NCBI GenBank assembly: GCA_019636335.1
Contig: JAHBXR010000011.1
Span: 124,001-188,000, forward strand
Origin: Pirellulales bacterium
Lineage (GTDB): Bacteria > Planctomycetota > Planctomycetia > Pirellulales > JAEUIK01
Direction of reading: 5' to 3'
Length of the DNA: 64,000 nt
The position numbers and the translations under genes are program-made. Positions 9,413 to 18,270 of this stretch are shown here, piece after piece (positions within the stretch are counted from its first letter, which is position 1; each line of letters begins with the position of its first letter). The notes beneath the pieces are model-generated. The model was not told the origin of the DNA, ran no database searches, and saw only the letters and a program-made list of their open reading frames with translations.

Positions 9413-10744
9413 TTGTTTCAGCCCGGGAACATCTCGCGCCGCGAAGTGTTGCGCATCGGCTGCGTAAGCCTGTTTGGCTCGGCGGTCGGCCGCGCAAGTC
9501 TGGCTGGCACGGCCGAGAGACCCGCGGCGTCGCACAACGGCCGTAGCTGCATCTTCATGTTGCTGCAAGGTGGCCCCAGCCATCTTGATCTTTGGGACCC
9601 CAAGCCCGAGGCGCCGGCCGAAGTACGCGGCGGTTATGCTCCGATCGACACGAACGTGCCGGGCATCCGCTTCACGACGATGCTGCCCGAGACCGCCCGC
9701 GTCGCCGACAAGCTGGCGGTCGTCCGCTCGGTGACGCACGCGTTCAACAACCACATCGCCGGCACGTACATCACGCTGACCGGCTCGGCCGATCAGCCGA
9801 ACCAGGATCGCGAGGCGAAAGGGGACGACTTTCCCGGCCCCGGCGCCGTGCTCAATTATCTGCAGCGCGTGCCGACGGCCGTGCCGCCGGCCATCTCGCT
9901 GCCGACGTGGCTCAGCATTCCTGGTCCGTCGAATCGCATGCCGGGCCAGTACGGTGGGTTTCTCGGCGGCGTACACGATCCGTTCCTTATTTCGGGCGAT
10001 CCGGAGCAGGAAGATTTCCGTCCGCTGAGCCTGACCCTGCCCGACGGCTGCGACGCGGGCCGCATGTCGGGGCGCTGGAGCCTGCTCGGCGAGATGGATG
10101 CGGCCGCTTGTGCCATCGATCGCCGCGAGACGCAGACGTACGATCGGCTCCACTCGTGCGCGTACGAATTGCTCACCGATCCGCGCGTGCGCGAGGCCGT
10201 CGATCTGTCGCGCGAACCTGACTCCGTACGCGAGCGCTATGGCAAGACGAAGATCGGACAGTCGTTGCTCCTCTCGCGGCGCCTGGTCGAAGCGGGCGTG
10301 CGGCTGGTCGGCTACAACGCTTTCAACCAGGAATGGGACACGCACCAGAACATTCCTGGGCGATACAGCCAGATCATGCCCGGCATGGATCGCGCGTATA
10401 GCGCACTCATTTCGGATCTGGCCGAGCGTGGGGTGCTCGACACGACGCTGGTGATCAACGCCGGCGAGTTCGGGCGCACGCCGCTCATCAATCAGGATGG
10501 CGGCCGCGATCACTGGCCCGATGTCTATACGGTAGCGCTCGCCGGCGGGGGCATTCGTGGCGGACAGGTCTACGGTTCATCGGACAAGAAGGGGGCGTTC
10601 GTGGGCAGCGACCCGGTCAGCCCCGCCGACCTGCTAGCCACGATGTGGCAGATCCTGGGAATCAACCCCGCTACGGAACTGCGCGACCGCTTGAACCGGC
10701 CACTGGTATTATCGCGCGGGCGTGTGCTGAGCGAGCTTTTATAG
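9413..10744 (+). CDS. DUF1501 domain protein with Tat signal
   Basis: This 443-residue protein starts with a twin-arginine leader (ISRREVLRIG, then a hydrophobic stretch) and continues as a typical DUF1501 protein. It has LLQGGPSHLDLWDPKP near residue 50, a central RLVEAGVRLVGYN, then NAGEFGRTPLIN and DGGRDHWPDVY near the end. DUF1501 belongs to the alkaline-phosphatase/sulfatase-like fold. It is abundant in planctomycetes, usually next to a DUF1549/DUF1553 cytochrome-type partner, and its substrate is unknown. No such partner is next to this copy. The start appears to be TTG at 9413, with GAGGAG a few bases upstream; the ATG just upstream (9384) is out of frame. Confidence 0.88.
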   Translation: MFQPGNISRREVLRIGCVSLFGSAVGRASLAGTAERPAASHNGRSCIFMLLQGGPSHLDLWDPKPEAPAEVRGGYAPIDTNVPGIRFTTMLPETARVADKLAVVRSVTHAFNNHIAGTYITLTGSADQPNQDREAKGDDFPGPGAVLNYLQRVPTAVPPAISLPTWLSIPGPSNRMPGQYGGFLGGVHDPFLISGDPEQEDFRPLSLTLPDGCDAGRMSGRWSLLGEMDAAACAIDRRETQTYDRLHSCAYELLTDPRVREAVDLSREPDSVRERYGKTKIGQSLLLSRRLVEAGVRLVGYNAFNQEWDTHQNIPGRYSQIMPGMDRAYSALISDLAERGVLDTTLVINAGEFGRTPLINQDGGRDHWPDVYTVALAGGGIRGGQVYGSSDKKGAFVGSDPVSPADLLATMWQILGINPATELRDRLNRPLVLSRGRVLSELL

Positions 10745-10847
10745 TGGGCACACTTCCGTCGTGAGTGGTCGCCTGTCGTCAGGAAGTCCGAGGAACCTAC
10801 TTTCTATACTCTGGACGACGCCCAACATACATTGCCGCGTCACATGA

Positions 10848-11043
10848 CTCCGAGTTAGAGAATCAAAGCGTGAGCTGGGCATGGGACACTACGAAGCCCG
10901 GGCCTGGACAAGCTGGCATCATCACATGGCACTGGTCGACATGACACACTTGTTCGCGACCTTGGTCCGCCAGGAATGCCACGCCGACAAGACGCAACTG
11001 ACGTTCTACAAAACCGCAAAAGACTTGCCAAAGAACGGATACT
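10848..11043 (+). pseudogene. IS701-type transposase C-terminal remnant
   Basis: In the frame after a stop at 10845-10847 the DNA encodes ELGMGHYEARAWTSWHHHMA, then LVDMTHLF and later a QLTF segment. The pattern HYE-R-W-WHHH-ALV-H-F followed by QLT is the C-terminal signature of IS701-family DDE transposases. No N-terminal part, catalytic region or terminal inverted repeats are visible nearby, and the frame runs into the next gene, so this is an inactive relic. Confidence 0.6.
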
Positions 11044-11079
11044 GTAAGAACTGGAAGGCTGCCAGGGGAGTTGCTGCAC

Positions 11080-12567
11080 ATGGCGGAACAAGCGTTTATC
11101 GGAGTCGATCTGGGGGCCTCGGGCGGTCGCGTTCTGGTGGGCCTCTTCGACGGCAAGAATCTCCGGCTCGACGAGGCGCACCGCTTCGGCAATGGTCCCA
11201 CGAACGTCGCCGGCACGCTCCATTGGGATCTCCTCGCCCTGTGGAATGACGTGCAGGCCGGACTGCGACGCGCGGGCGCGAAGTACAAAGGACAGATCCG
11301 CAGCGTCGGGGTCGATACCTGGGGCGTCGATTTCGGACTGCTCGGGCGCGGCGACACCCTCTTGGGTAACCCAGTGCATTATCGCGATCGACGCACCGAG
11401 GGAATGCCCACGCGCGCCTTCCGCTACGCCTCGCGAGAGGCGATCTTCGCGGCGACCGGCTTGCAATTCATGCCCTTCAACACGCTCTTTCAGTTGCTCG
11501 CCATGCGCGAAGGCCATTCGCCACTGCTCGACGTGGCCGAGCGGATGCTGATGATGCCCGACCTGTTTCACTGGCTGCTGTCGGGCGAGAAGACCAACGA
11601 GATCACGAACGCCACGACCACGCAGTGCTTCAATCCGCAGACGGGCCGCTGGGCGACCGACCTGCTGCAACAATGCGGTCTTGCGCCGGGCCTGTTCGGC
11701 GAGCTCGTCCAGGCCGGCGCCGACATTGGCGCCTTGCGCCGCGACGTGGCAGAAGCGACGGAGCTGGCGAACGTGCGCGTGGTCTTGCCAGGCACGCACG
11801 ATACGGCCAGTGCCGTGATGGCCGTGCCCGCCCAGTCCGACGGCGGAGGGCCCTGGGCCTATCTCAGTTCTGGCACGTGGGCGCTCTTGGGGGTGGAAAT
11901 CGATCGCCCGATCGTCAACGATCGTTGCCGCGAGTTGAACTTTACGAACGAAGGAGGTGTCGGCGGCACGATCCGCCTCTTGAAGAACATCACCGGGCTG
12001 TGGCTCGTGCAAGAGTGTCGCCGCGTCTGGAGCCAGGCGGGACGCGACTATAGCTGGGAGGAGCTGACGCGCCTGGCGGCCGAAGCCCCGTCGCTCGCCT
12101 CGCTCGTCGATCCCGACGATGCCAGCTTCGCCGCGCCGACGGACATGCCTGTTGCGATTCGCGAATACTGCCTTCGCACGCGCCAGCCGGTGCCCGAGAG
12201 CGAAGGTGCCGTCATCCGCACGGCAATCGAGAGCATTGCGCTCCGCAGCCGCCAGGTCTTGGGTTGGGTCGAAGAACTGAGCGGCCAGCGCATCAAGACA
12301 CTGCACATCGTCGGCGGCGGCACGCAGAATCGACCACTCTGCCAGGCCACGGCCGATGCTTGCGGAGTACGCGTGGTCGCGGGCCCCGTCGAGGCGACGG
12401 CGATCGGCAACGTCATGATGCAGGCCGTGGCGGCGGGCGCCGTTGGCTCCATCGCCGAGGCGCGGCAGATCGTGGCCCGTTCGTTCGCAGTCGAAGAGTA
12501 TGCACCGCGCGAGACAGATCGCTGGCAAGAGGCCTTCGCACGGTTTCAACAAGTCACGCGTCGATAG
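11080..12567 (+). CDS. rhaB: Rhamnulokinase
   Basis: This 495-residue FGGY-family kinase would phosphorylate L-rhamnulose to L-rhamnulose-1-phosphate in rhamnose breakdown. Visible marks are the ATPase motif FIGVDLGASGGRV at the N-terminus, GVDTWGVDFGLL, the sugar-pocket region HYRDRRTEG, and LPGTHDTASAV with SSGTWALLGVE. The second nucleotide motif LHIVGGGTQNRPLCQATADA lies near residue 410. Length is normal. The ATG at 11080 has AGGGGAG nine bases upstream; an in-frame TTG at 11071 is less likely. No rhamnose isomerase or aldolase is adjacent. The next gene, a Gfo/Idh/MocA oxidoreductase, starts 32 bases downstream on the same strand and is probably co-transcribed. Confidence 0.93.
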   Translation: MAEQAFIGVDLGASGGRVLVGLFDGKNLRLDEAHRFGNGPTNVAGTLHWDLLALWNDVQAGLRRAGAKYKGQIRSVGVDTWGVDFGLLGRGDTLLGNPVHYRDRRTEGMPTRAFRYASREAIFAATGLQFMPFNTLFQLLAMREGHSPLLDVAERMLMMPDLFHWLLSGEKTNEITNATTTQCFNPQTGRWATDLLQQCGLAPGLFGELVQAGADIGALRRDVAEATELANVRVVLPGTHDTASAVMAVPAQSDGGGPWAYLSSGTWALLGVEIDRPIVNDRCRELNFTNEGGVGGTIRLLKNITGLWLVQECRRVWSQAGRDYSWEELTRLAAEAPSLASLVDPDDASFAAPTDMPVAIREYCLRTRQPVPESEGAVIRTAIESIALRSRQVLGWVEELSGQRIKTLHIVGGGTQNRPLCQATADACGVRVVAGPVEATAIGNVMMQAVAAGAVGSIAEARQIVARSFAVEEYAPRETDRWQEAFARFQQVTRR

Positions 12568-12599
12568 ACGCATCGAAATAGCGTCACGAAGGAGTACGC

Positions 12600-13661
12600 A
12601 TGCTGCGAGTCGGAATTGCCGGAATCGGCTTCATGGGCATGATTCATTATCTGGCCTACCAGCGCGTGCGCGGCGTGCGCGTGGGAGCTATCTCGACGCG
12701 CGATCCCAAGAAGCTGGCCGGCGACTGGCGCTCGATTAAGGGAAACTTCGGCCCCCCCGGCGCGCAGATGGATCTGTCCAACCTCGCGCGCTACGAACGG
12801 TTCGCGGACCTGATCGCCGATCCGCAGATCGACTTGGTCGATATCTGCCTCCCCCCCGATCAGCACGCCGAAGCCACGATCGCGGCGCTCCAGGCCGGCA
12901 AGCACGTCTTCTGCGAGAAGCCGATCGCCCTTTCGACGGCCGACGCCGAGCGCATGGTCCGTGCCGCCGAGAAGGGGGGCAAGCAGCTCACGATCGGTCA
13001 CGTGCTCCCCTTCTTTCCCGAGTACAAGTTTGCCCGCCAGGCGATCGCCAGCGGAAAGTATGGCAAGCTGTTGGGCGGGAACTTCAAACGGGTGATTTCC
13101 GATCCGCTGTGGATTCCCGACTTCTACGACCCGCGGCGAGTCGGCGGACCAGTCGTCGATCTGCACATCCACGACGCGCATTTCATTCGCCTCGTGTGCG
13201 GCATGCCGCGCGTGGTGTCGAGTCGCGGACGCCGGCGCGGAGAGGTGGTCGAGTATCTTGAAACCCACTTCGAGTTCGACGACCCGGCGCTCGTGGTCAC
13301 GGCCACGAGCGGTGTCATCCGCCAGCAGGGACGCGCCTTTACGCACGGCTTCGAGATTCATCTCGAGCGCGCCACGCTGCTCTACGACTTCAGCGTCCTC
13401 GCCGACAAGCCGACGTTGTCGATGCCCTTGACGGTGCTCAAGCAGGATGGCAGGGTCGAGCAGCCGAAGCTCGGCGCCGGCGATCCCCTCGAGGCCTTCG
13501 TGGCCGAGATCGCGGAAGTGGCCGGCTCGATCAAACGCGGGACGCCTTCGGCCTTGTTGAGTGGCGATCTGGCCCGCGATGCCTTGGTGCTGTGCCAGAA
13601 GGAAAGCCAATCGGCACTCACCGGCAAAGTGGTCCGCATCGGGGGTGCTGCCAAGAAGTGA
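12600..13661 (+). CDS. Gfo/Idh/MocA-family oxidoreductase
   Basis: This 353-residue NAD(P)-dependent dehydrogenase has the Rossmann motif GIAGIGFMGMIHY at the N-terminus, DLVDICLPPDQHAE, and the family's EKP motif in HVFCEKPIALSTADAE. The substrate-domain segment GGPVVDLHIHDAHFIR carries the usual Asp and His residues. It has no signal peptide and should act on a sugar or cyclitol in the cytoplasm. AAGGAG lies five bases before the ATG. Its position right after rhaB suggests a role in deoxysugar use, but this is inference from context only. Confidence 0.9.
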   Translation: MLRVGIAGIGFMGMIHYLAYQRVRGVRVGAISTRDPKKLAGDWRSIKGNFGPPGAQMDLSNLARYERFADLIADPQIDLVDICLPPDQHAEATIAALQAGKHVFCEKPIALSTADAERMVRAAEKGGKQLTIGHVLPFFPEYKFARQAIASGKYGKLLGGNFKRVISDPLWIPDFYDPRRVGGPVVDLHIHDAHFIRLVCGMPRVVSSRGRRRGEVVEYLETHFEFDDPALVVTATSGVIRQQGRAFTHGFEIHLERATLLYDFSVLADKPTLSMPLTVLKQDGRVEQPKLGAGDPLEAFVAEIAEVAGSIKRGTPSALLSGDLARDALVLCQKESQSALTGKVVRIGGAAKK

Positions 13662-13710
13662 TCGAGAGGCTTCGTGAACGAGCGCTCTGACTGGATTTGA
13701 ACCGCATCTC

Positions 13711-13736
13711 GCTGCTGGGCAAGCCAGCAGTGGCAC
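13711..13736. repeat. Dispersed palindrome, copy 1 (CTGCTGG-CAAG-CCAGCAG type)
   Basis: The segment contains CAAGCCAGCAGTGGCAC, which differs by one base from CAAGCCAGCAGTGCCAC at 37906-37922. Its inverse is at 37808-37824. It can fold as CTGCTGG with CCAGCAG. Confidence 0.7.
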
Positions 13737-14009
13737 ACTTGCGTGCGTGCGTCGTGGTTCAAGTCAGACTCCCGATCGGCCTTCCACCGTCGCTACCAGT
13801 TGGGTCGGCGTGTGCCGGTTGTGCGGGCGAGCCGGGTTCTTCCGGGGGGCTGCGGATAAAGCGCACCGAGGGGCGCCGGCGGCCTGTTCGGGCAAATTCG
13901 GCGCAACAAATTTTTCTGTTTTCCAGGGGCGAACCGTCCCCTTGTACACCCCGTAGAAACGCCTGTAGGGGTCGTGCCAGCGAGCTCTAAATTCTCTGCA
14001 CCAAGTTCT

Positions 14010-14038
14010 TTGACCACCACCAGAACGTGGCCTATACT
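14010..14038 (+). promoter_or_regulatory. Sigma70-like promoter for the S41 protease gene
   Basis: TTGACC at 14010-14015 and TATACT at 14033-14038 are separated by exactly 17 bases. The implied transcript would have a leader of about 170 bases before the ATG at 14214. Confidence 0.65.
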
Positions 14039-14213
14039 CATTTTTGGCTGACCGGCTAGACCCGCCGATGAGCCACCGCCTTTGACGGAACTGAGTAAGG
14101 CCGCGCCCGCCGTTGCCCGTGGTGGCGTCCGAACTTCACGGACGGTGCTGCTCGCCGGGGTGCACGACCGCGATATCCTTCCGCGGTTCAGCGCATTCCC
14201 CTTGGAACACATC

Positions 14214-15887
14214 ATGCTACGTTGGGTCTCCCCCGCTATCCGAGCGCTCGTACTCGGCTTCGTCGTATCCCTGTCGATTTCCGGCGTGGGTTACGCGCAG
14301 ACGCCGCCGGCCGTCGTCGACAGCTCTGCTAGCGTCATCGACGAAGTGTTGCGTCGCGGCGGCGAGCTCGAGCTCGAGCGTCGTTGGGCCGAAGCACTCG
14401 TGCATTACGAGAAAGCGTTGCGCGAGCATCCCAGCCAGCGCCAGCTCGAAGAACGCTGCACGCTGTCGAAGATTCACTACGACCTGGGCCGTCGCTATCA
14501 CGACGCCAGCTTCCTCGATGCGACCCGCACGATGTCCGAAAAGGACGCGCTGGGTCTGTACAGCGAGGTGCTGCTCAAGATCCAGCACCATTACGTGGAC
14601 AACCTCGATTGGAAGCGGTTGGTCGATCGCGGCACGCGTGCGCTCGACGAAGCGCTGATCGATCCGATCTTCCTCGAGCGCAACCTGCCGGGCATCGATC
14701 CGCAACGGATTCTCCGCTACCGCCAGGATCTCCGCACGTCGTTCTCGACGCGCCGCGTGGCCGATCGTTACGAGGCCCAGGCGGCGGTGCGTGCGGCGAG
14801 CGCCCTGGCCCGGCAGCAGTTGGGGTTGGCCCCGGCCGTCGTGGTGTTCGAGTACACCTGCGGCGCGGCCAACTATCTGGATGAGTATTCGGCCTTTCTC
14901 ACCGCCGATCAACTCAACGAAGTCTACTCGCAGATCGACGGCAACTTTGTCGGTCTCGGCGTGGAGTTGAAGTCGGGCGATGGCTCGCTCGAGATCGTCG
15001 GCGTCATCACGGGCAGTCCCGCCGCCAAGGGGGGCGTGCTCGCCGGCGATCGGATCATCGCTGTCGACGGTCGCTCGACGGAAAATGTGAACTCCGACGA
15101 AGCCGCCGACCTGTTGCAGGGTCCGGAAGGGAGCACGGTCGAAATCACCTTGCGCCGTCAAGGCGGCACGCACACCGTGCGGCTGCGCCGTCAGCAGGTC
15201 GAGGTCCCCAGCGTCGAAGACATTGCGATTCACGACAAGGATTTCGGCATCGGCTACTTCCGTCTGACCTGCTTCCAGAAGACGACCACGCGCGATATCG
15301 ACGCGGCCCTCTGGCAACTTCATCGCCAGGGCATGCGCAGCCTGATTATGGATCTCCGCGGCAACCCGGGCGGTCTGCTCAACAGCTCCGTCGAGGTGGT
15401 CGATCGCTTCGTGTCGCGCGGCACGATCGTCTCGACGCGCGGCCGCGATCCGCGCGAGGACTATACCTACTCGGCCCACGATCAGGGTACTTGGGGCGTG
15501 CCCCTCGTCGTTTTGATCGACCGCGACAGCGCCAGCGCCAGCGAGATCTTTGCCGGCGCCATTCGCGACCATCGCCGCGGTGTCATCGTGGGCGAGCGCA
15601 GCTACGGCAAGGGGTCGGTGCAAGGGATCTTCCCGCTCGGATTCAGCCGCACGGGTCTGCGCCTGACGACGGCCAAGTTCTACTCTCCCAGCGGTCAGCC
15701 CTTCGCGCGGGTTGGCGTGCAGCCGGATGTGCTCGTGCCCGAGCTGGCGCGCCCGACCGGACTCGACGGCGCCGAAGGCCTTTCGCTCGACGCCGCCGGT
15801 GCAACCGAGGTCGATCCGGCGTTGGCCGCGGCCTTGCGAGTCTCGCGCCAGCAGATGGCCAGTCGTGCGACGAAGACTGCCGAGTAA
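14214..15887 (+). CDS. Carboxyl-terminal processing protease, S41 family with PDZ domain
   Basis: This 557-residue exported protease begins with a signal peptide (hydrophobic core ALVLGFVVSLSISG, probable cut after YAQ). A helical, TPR-like region is followed by a PDZ domain (GLGVELKSGDGSLEIVGV and LAGDRIIAVDGRS, near residues 245-330). The S41 core has LIMDLRGNPGG, then SASASEIFAG with the likely nucleophile Ser441, and SYGKGSVQ with general-base Lys466. This spacing is normal for Prc/CtpA enzymes, which trim C-termini of envelope proteins. The frame is open upstream, but the ATG at 14214 starts the signal peptide. A sigma70-like promoter lies at 14010-14038. Confidence 0.92.
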   Translation: MLRWVSPAIRALVLGFVVSLSISGVGYAQTPPAVVDSSASVIDEVLRRGGELELERRWAEALVHYEKALREHPSQRQLEERCTLSKIHYDLGRRYHDASFLDATRTMSEKDALGLYSEVLLKIQHHYVDNLDWKRLVDRGTRALDEALIDPIFLERNLPGIDPQRILRYRQDLRTSFSTRRVADRYEAQAAVRAASALARQQLGLAPAVVVFEYTCGAANYLDEYSAFLTADQLNEVYSQIDGNFVGLGVELKSGDGSLEIVGVITGSPAAKGGVLAGDRIIAVDGRSTENVNSDEAADLLQGPEGSTVEITLRRQGGTHTVRLRRQQVEVPSVEDIAIHDKDFGIGYFRLTCFQKTTTRDIDAALWQLHRQGMRSLIMDLRGNPGGLLNSSVEVVDRFVSRGTIVSTRGRDPREDYTYSAHDQGTWGVPLVVLIDRDSASASEIFAGAIRDHRRGVIVGERSYGKGSVQGIFPLGFSRTGLRLTTAKFYSPSGQPFARVGVQPDVLVPELARPTGLDGAEGLSLDAAGATEVDPALAAALRVSRQQMASRATKTAE

Positions 15888-15905
15888 ACCACCCACGCCA
15901 CGCCC

Positions 15906-16766
15906 ATGTCCCGAAGACCTGCGGCGTCCGAACTTCTGTGGTGCCACGAGACGGAAGCGGCGATCGGGCTGTTTTCGTTCGCCGCCGAAACGCAAACGGT
16001 GGCGCTGGCCACTTCGACCGGAGTCGTCCAGCTCGTCGAACGTAACGGCTTCGTGGCCTCGCAGTGGCAGGCCGGTGGCACGCTCGTCGCGCTGGCCGCG
16101 AGCGACGACGGGCGAGCGGTCGCATCGCTCGATTCGGCCGGCATGCTGTATTGGCACGATCGCCGCGGACGGGAGCATTGGCGACAATTCGCCAGCGACA
16201 GCGCCCGGGCGGTGGCGATCGATTCGACCGCCTGGTACGCCGCCATCGCCGATAGCGACGCGCGCGTTCTGCTGTTCGATCGTCACGGTCGTCTCGCGGC
16301 TCAATTTCCGTCGCCCGCCCCCTTGTCCGCGATCGCATTCTCGCGCGAATCTCCCGAGCTCGTTGCCGTCAGCGAGTCGGGTTTTGTCTGGGCGATGTCG
16401 CTCGAGGGAGAATTGCTGTGGCGTTCGCGCGTCACGGGATCGCCCCGGCAGCTCATCTTGAGCGCCGGCGATATTCACGTCACGAGCGAGGCGGGTGTCA
16501 GCACGCTCGACGTCGCGGGGCGTTTGATGAGTGGTCTGACGGCCCAAGGCGCCGTTCCCCTGGTCGCCTCGTCGGCCGATGGAGACACCTTGCTGCTGGC
16601 CGATCGAGGCACCGTGACGCTCGCCCGCCGCGATGGCGCGCCGCGCTGGAAGTACACGGCCGAGGCGCCGATTCTCGCCCTCGCGCTCGATCCCCTGCTC
16701 CGCCACGCCTGGCTGGCCATCGCGCCGAATCGACTGGCCTGCTTTCCGCTGCCACGCGCGTCGTGA
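15906..16766 (+). CDS. Beta-propeller (WD40/PQQ-like) protein of unknown function
   Basis: This 286-residue protein consists of repeats of about 40 residues of the pattern VALATSTGVVQLVERNG, ALAASDDGRAVASLDSAGML and AVAIDSTAWYAAIADSDARV. Each alternates hydrophobic strands with Asp-Gly or Asp-Arg turns, as in WD40 or quinoprotein-like propellers. There is no signal peptide and no catalytic motif. It begins 18 bases after the S41 protease gene on the same strand and is probably co-transcribed with it, so a partner or regulatory role in that pathway is possible. Comparable propellers usually serve as protein-binding platforms. I do not recognise a named family. Confidence 0.75.
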   Translation: MSRRPAASELLWCHETEAAIGLFSFAAETQTVALATSTGVVQLVERNGFVASQWQAGGTLVALAASDDGRAVASLDSAGMLYWHDRRGREHWRQFASDSARAVAIDSTAWYAAIADSDARVLLFDRHGRLAAQFPSPAPLSAIAFSRESPELVAVSESGFVWAMSLEGELLWRSRVTGSPRQLILSAGDIHVTSEAGVSTLDVAGRLMSGLTAQGAVPLVASSADGDTLLLADRGTVTLARRDGAPRWKYTAEAPILALALDPLLRHAWLAIAPNRLACFPLPRAS

Positions 16767-16857
16767 GACGCGCGGAGGCGCGCCATGTGGCGAAACGCGC
16801 ACTCGTCGTGTCGGCTGCTGCGCACCCCTACGAACAGACTGCCCCGGGAAGAGAGGG

Positions 16858-18168
16858 CTACGGTGCGGTGGCCGTCTCGTGCGAATGATCCAACGAAGTC
16901 GTCCCTTCACTGGTTGGCCGGGCATCGCGTGCCTTACTTCTGGCATGTTGCAACGCTTCAATCAGCCGGAGTCCCCAACGGGCCGAACGACCACGACCGC
17001 CGATGACGAGCCGCGCGATCTCGTATTGCCGCGTGCTCCACCGTTGCGTGGCGTCGCTGAGTGGGCCGAGGTAATCCACCAGTCGGCAATCGCCAGTCGT
17101 GTGAAAGGCTTCGTACAACTTGCTACGTAGCAGTTGGCCCGGGCGATACGACGCGAACTCGCCATCGTAGCCCACCTTCAGCGAAAAATAGACCTGCTTG
17201 GCGCGCCAGCCATACTCGAAGGCGATGGCTCGCTCCTGATGCTCGAGGAAGACGAGCTCGAGTTCTCCGCGCGCATTGAGCAGTTCGGCCTGCCGCGCGT
17301 AGAACTCGCAGGCGCCAGGTGTCCGCAAGACCGACGTGCTTGTGCCCCCTTTCCACGAGCGATCTTCGACTTCGAAGCCGCGCCGCAGCAGCGGCGCCAC
17401 CTCGGACGCGGACAGGTCGGCATGGCGCACCAGCCGCGTCGCGCCCTGACGCTCGATGCGGCGCCACAATTTGCGCATCTGCTGACGATGATTCCGGGAC
17501 CGGGATGCCTCGTAGGTTTCCCAGTCGTGGCCGATCTCCACCTGACCGATGGAGTAGAGCGGTTGCACGCTGGTGGCCAGCCCGTGCCGCTCGAATGCCT
17601 CGAGCATGGCGCGCCAGCGAGGCAGTCCCCAGGGCACGAAGTCGAACCAGGCCAGCATCCACGGTCCGCGCAGCAATTCCTCGGCCAGCAAATCGGTGGC
17701 CCGAGCCACGTCGCTTTGGGGATCGAGTAGCAGGTCGCCGCTGGGAGAAGCCAGGTTTGTCGGCAGGCTGGCCGTCTTGAGCAGATGCCCGCGACGCCGC
17801 TCCACGAGCGGCAAGGCGGCCACGAAGCGGTTTCCCTCTTCCACGACCAGAGCACGCCAGGGCACGCTACCTGCAAACGTCTCGAGCCACCAGGCCACCT
17901 GCTCGGCACGCAGGGTGGGCAGGGCCAGTTCGCTGCGCAGCCAAAGATCGTCCCACAAAGTGGCCGCGCTTTGGAGCTCGTCGATCGAATTCAACAATGT
18001 GAGTTTCAAGGCAGGTGTCGCTTTTGCAGCCAGTTCGATCGCAGCGGGGATCGACAACTTCGGAGCCCCGTGGTTCGGCGCGCTGATCGCCGTCTTCAAC
18101 TCTGGCATGCGGTCGCGCGTTCGTCGCCGGCCGCCGCGGATTCCAAAGGAAAAAGTCGGCACAATCAC
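16858..18168 (-). CDS. GNAT-type acetyltransferase, CelD/BcsL-like
   Basis: The 436-residue protein resembles the CelD/BcsL group of GNAT-fold acyltransferases associated with exopolysaccharide synthesis. Visible parts are LWDDLWLRSELALPTLRAEQ near residue 70-90, WRALVVEEGNRFVAALPL, and the segment HRQQMRKLWRRIERQG. The C-terminal acyl-CoA half has ERAIAFEYGWRAKQVYFSLK and SYRPGQLLRSKLYEAF. The reading starts with GTG at 18168; an ATG at 18108 is an alternative and neither has a strong ribosome site. The gene is convergent with the propeller gene and divergent from the sulfatase-fold gene. The acceptor substrate is unknown. Confidence 0.78.
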   Translation of the reverse strand: MIVPTFSFGIRGGRRRTRDRMPELKTAISAPNHGAPKLSIPAAIELAAKATPALKLTLLNSIDELQSAATLWDDLWLRSELALPTLRAEQVAWWLETFAGSVPWRALVVEEGNRFVAALPLVERRRGHLLKTASLPTNLASPSGDLLLDPQSDVARATDLLAEELLRGPWMLAWFDFVPWGLPRWRAMLEAFERHGLATSVQPLYSIGQVEIGHDWETYEASRSRNHRQQMRKLWRRIERQGATRLVRHADLSASEVAPLLRRGFEVEDRSWKGGTSTSVLRTPGACEFYARQAELLNARGELELVFLEHQERAIAFEYGWRAKQVYFSLKVGYDGEFASYRPGQLLRSKLYEAFHTTGDCRLVDYLGPLSDATQRWSTRQYEIARLVIGGRGRSARWGLRLIEALQHARSKARDARPTSEGTTSLDHSHETATAP

Positions 18169-18270
18169 TACAGGCCGTCGCGCGGCTCCCTTCGAGTCGA
18201 CCGGCTACTGGTCTACAATCGTGCAAGCTCTGCCTGTTGTCTCCCGCTGCTTTCGCCCCGCCGGTCTTAC

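Larger units (their letters stand above)
13662..14213. other. 552-base intergenic region with repeat and promoter
   Basis: The spacer before the S41 protease holds one copy of a dispersed palindrome (13711-13736) and a good promoter (14010-14038). It also has C-rich and G-rich stretches around 13850-13960. I see no gene in it. Confidence 0.5.

Noticed and set aside
14217-16961. Long minus-strand frame across the S41 protease and propeller genes
   Set aside because: Arg/Gly-rich low-complexity translation that overlaps two well-supported genes.
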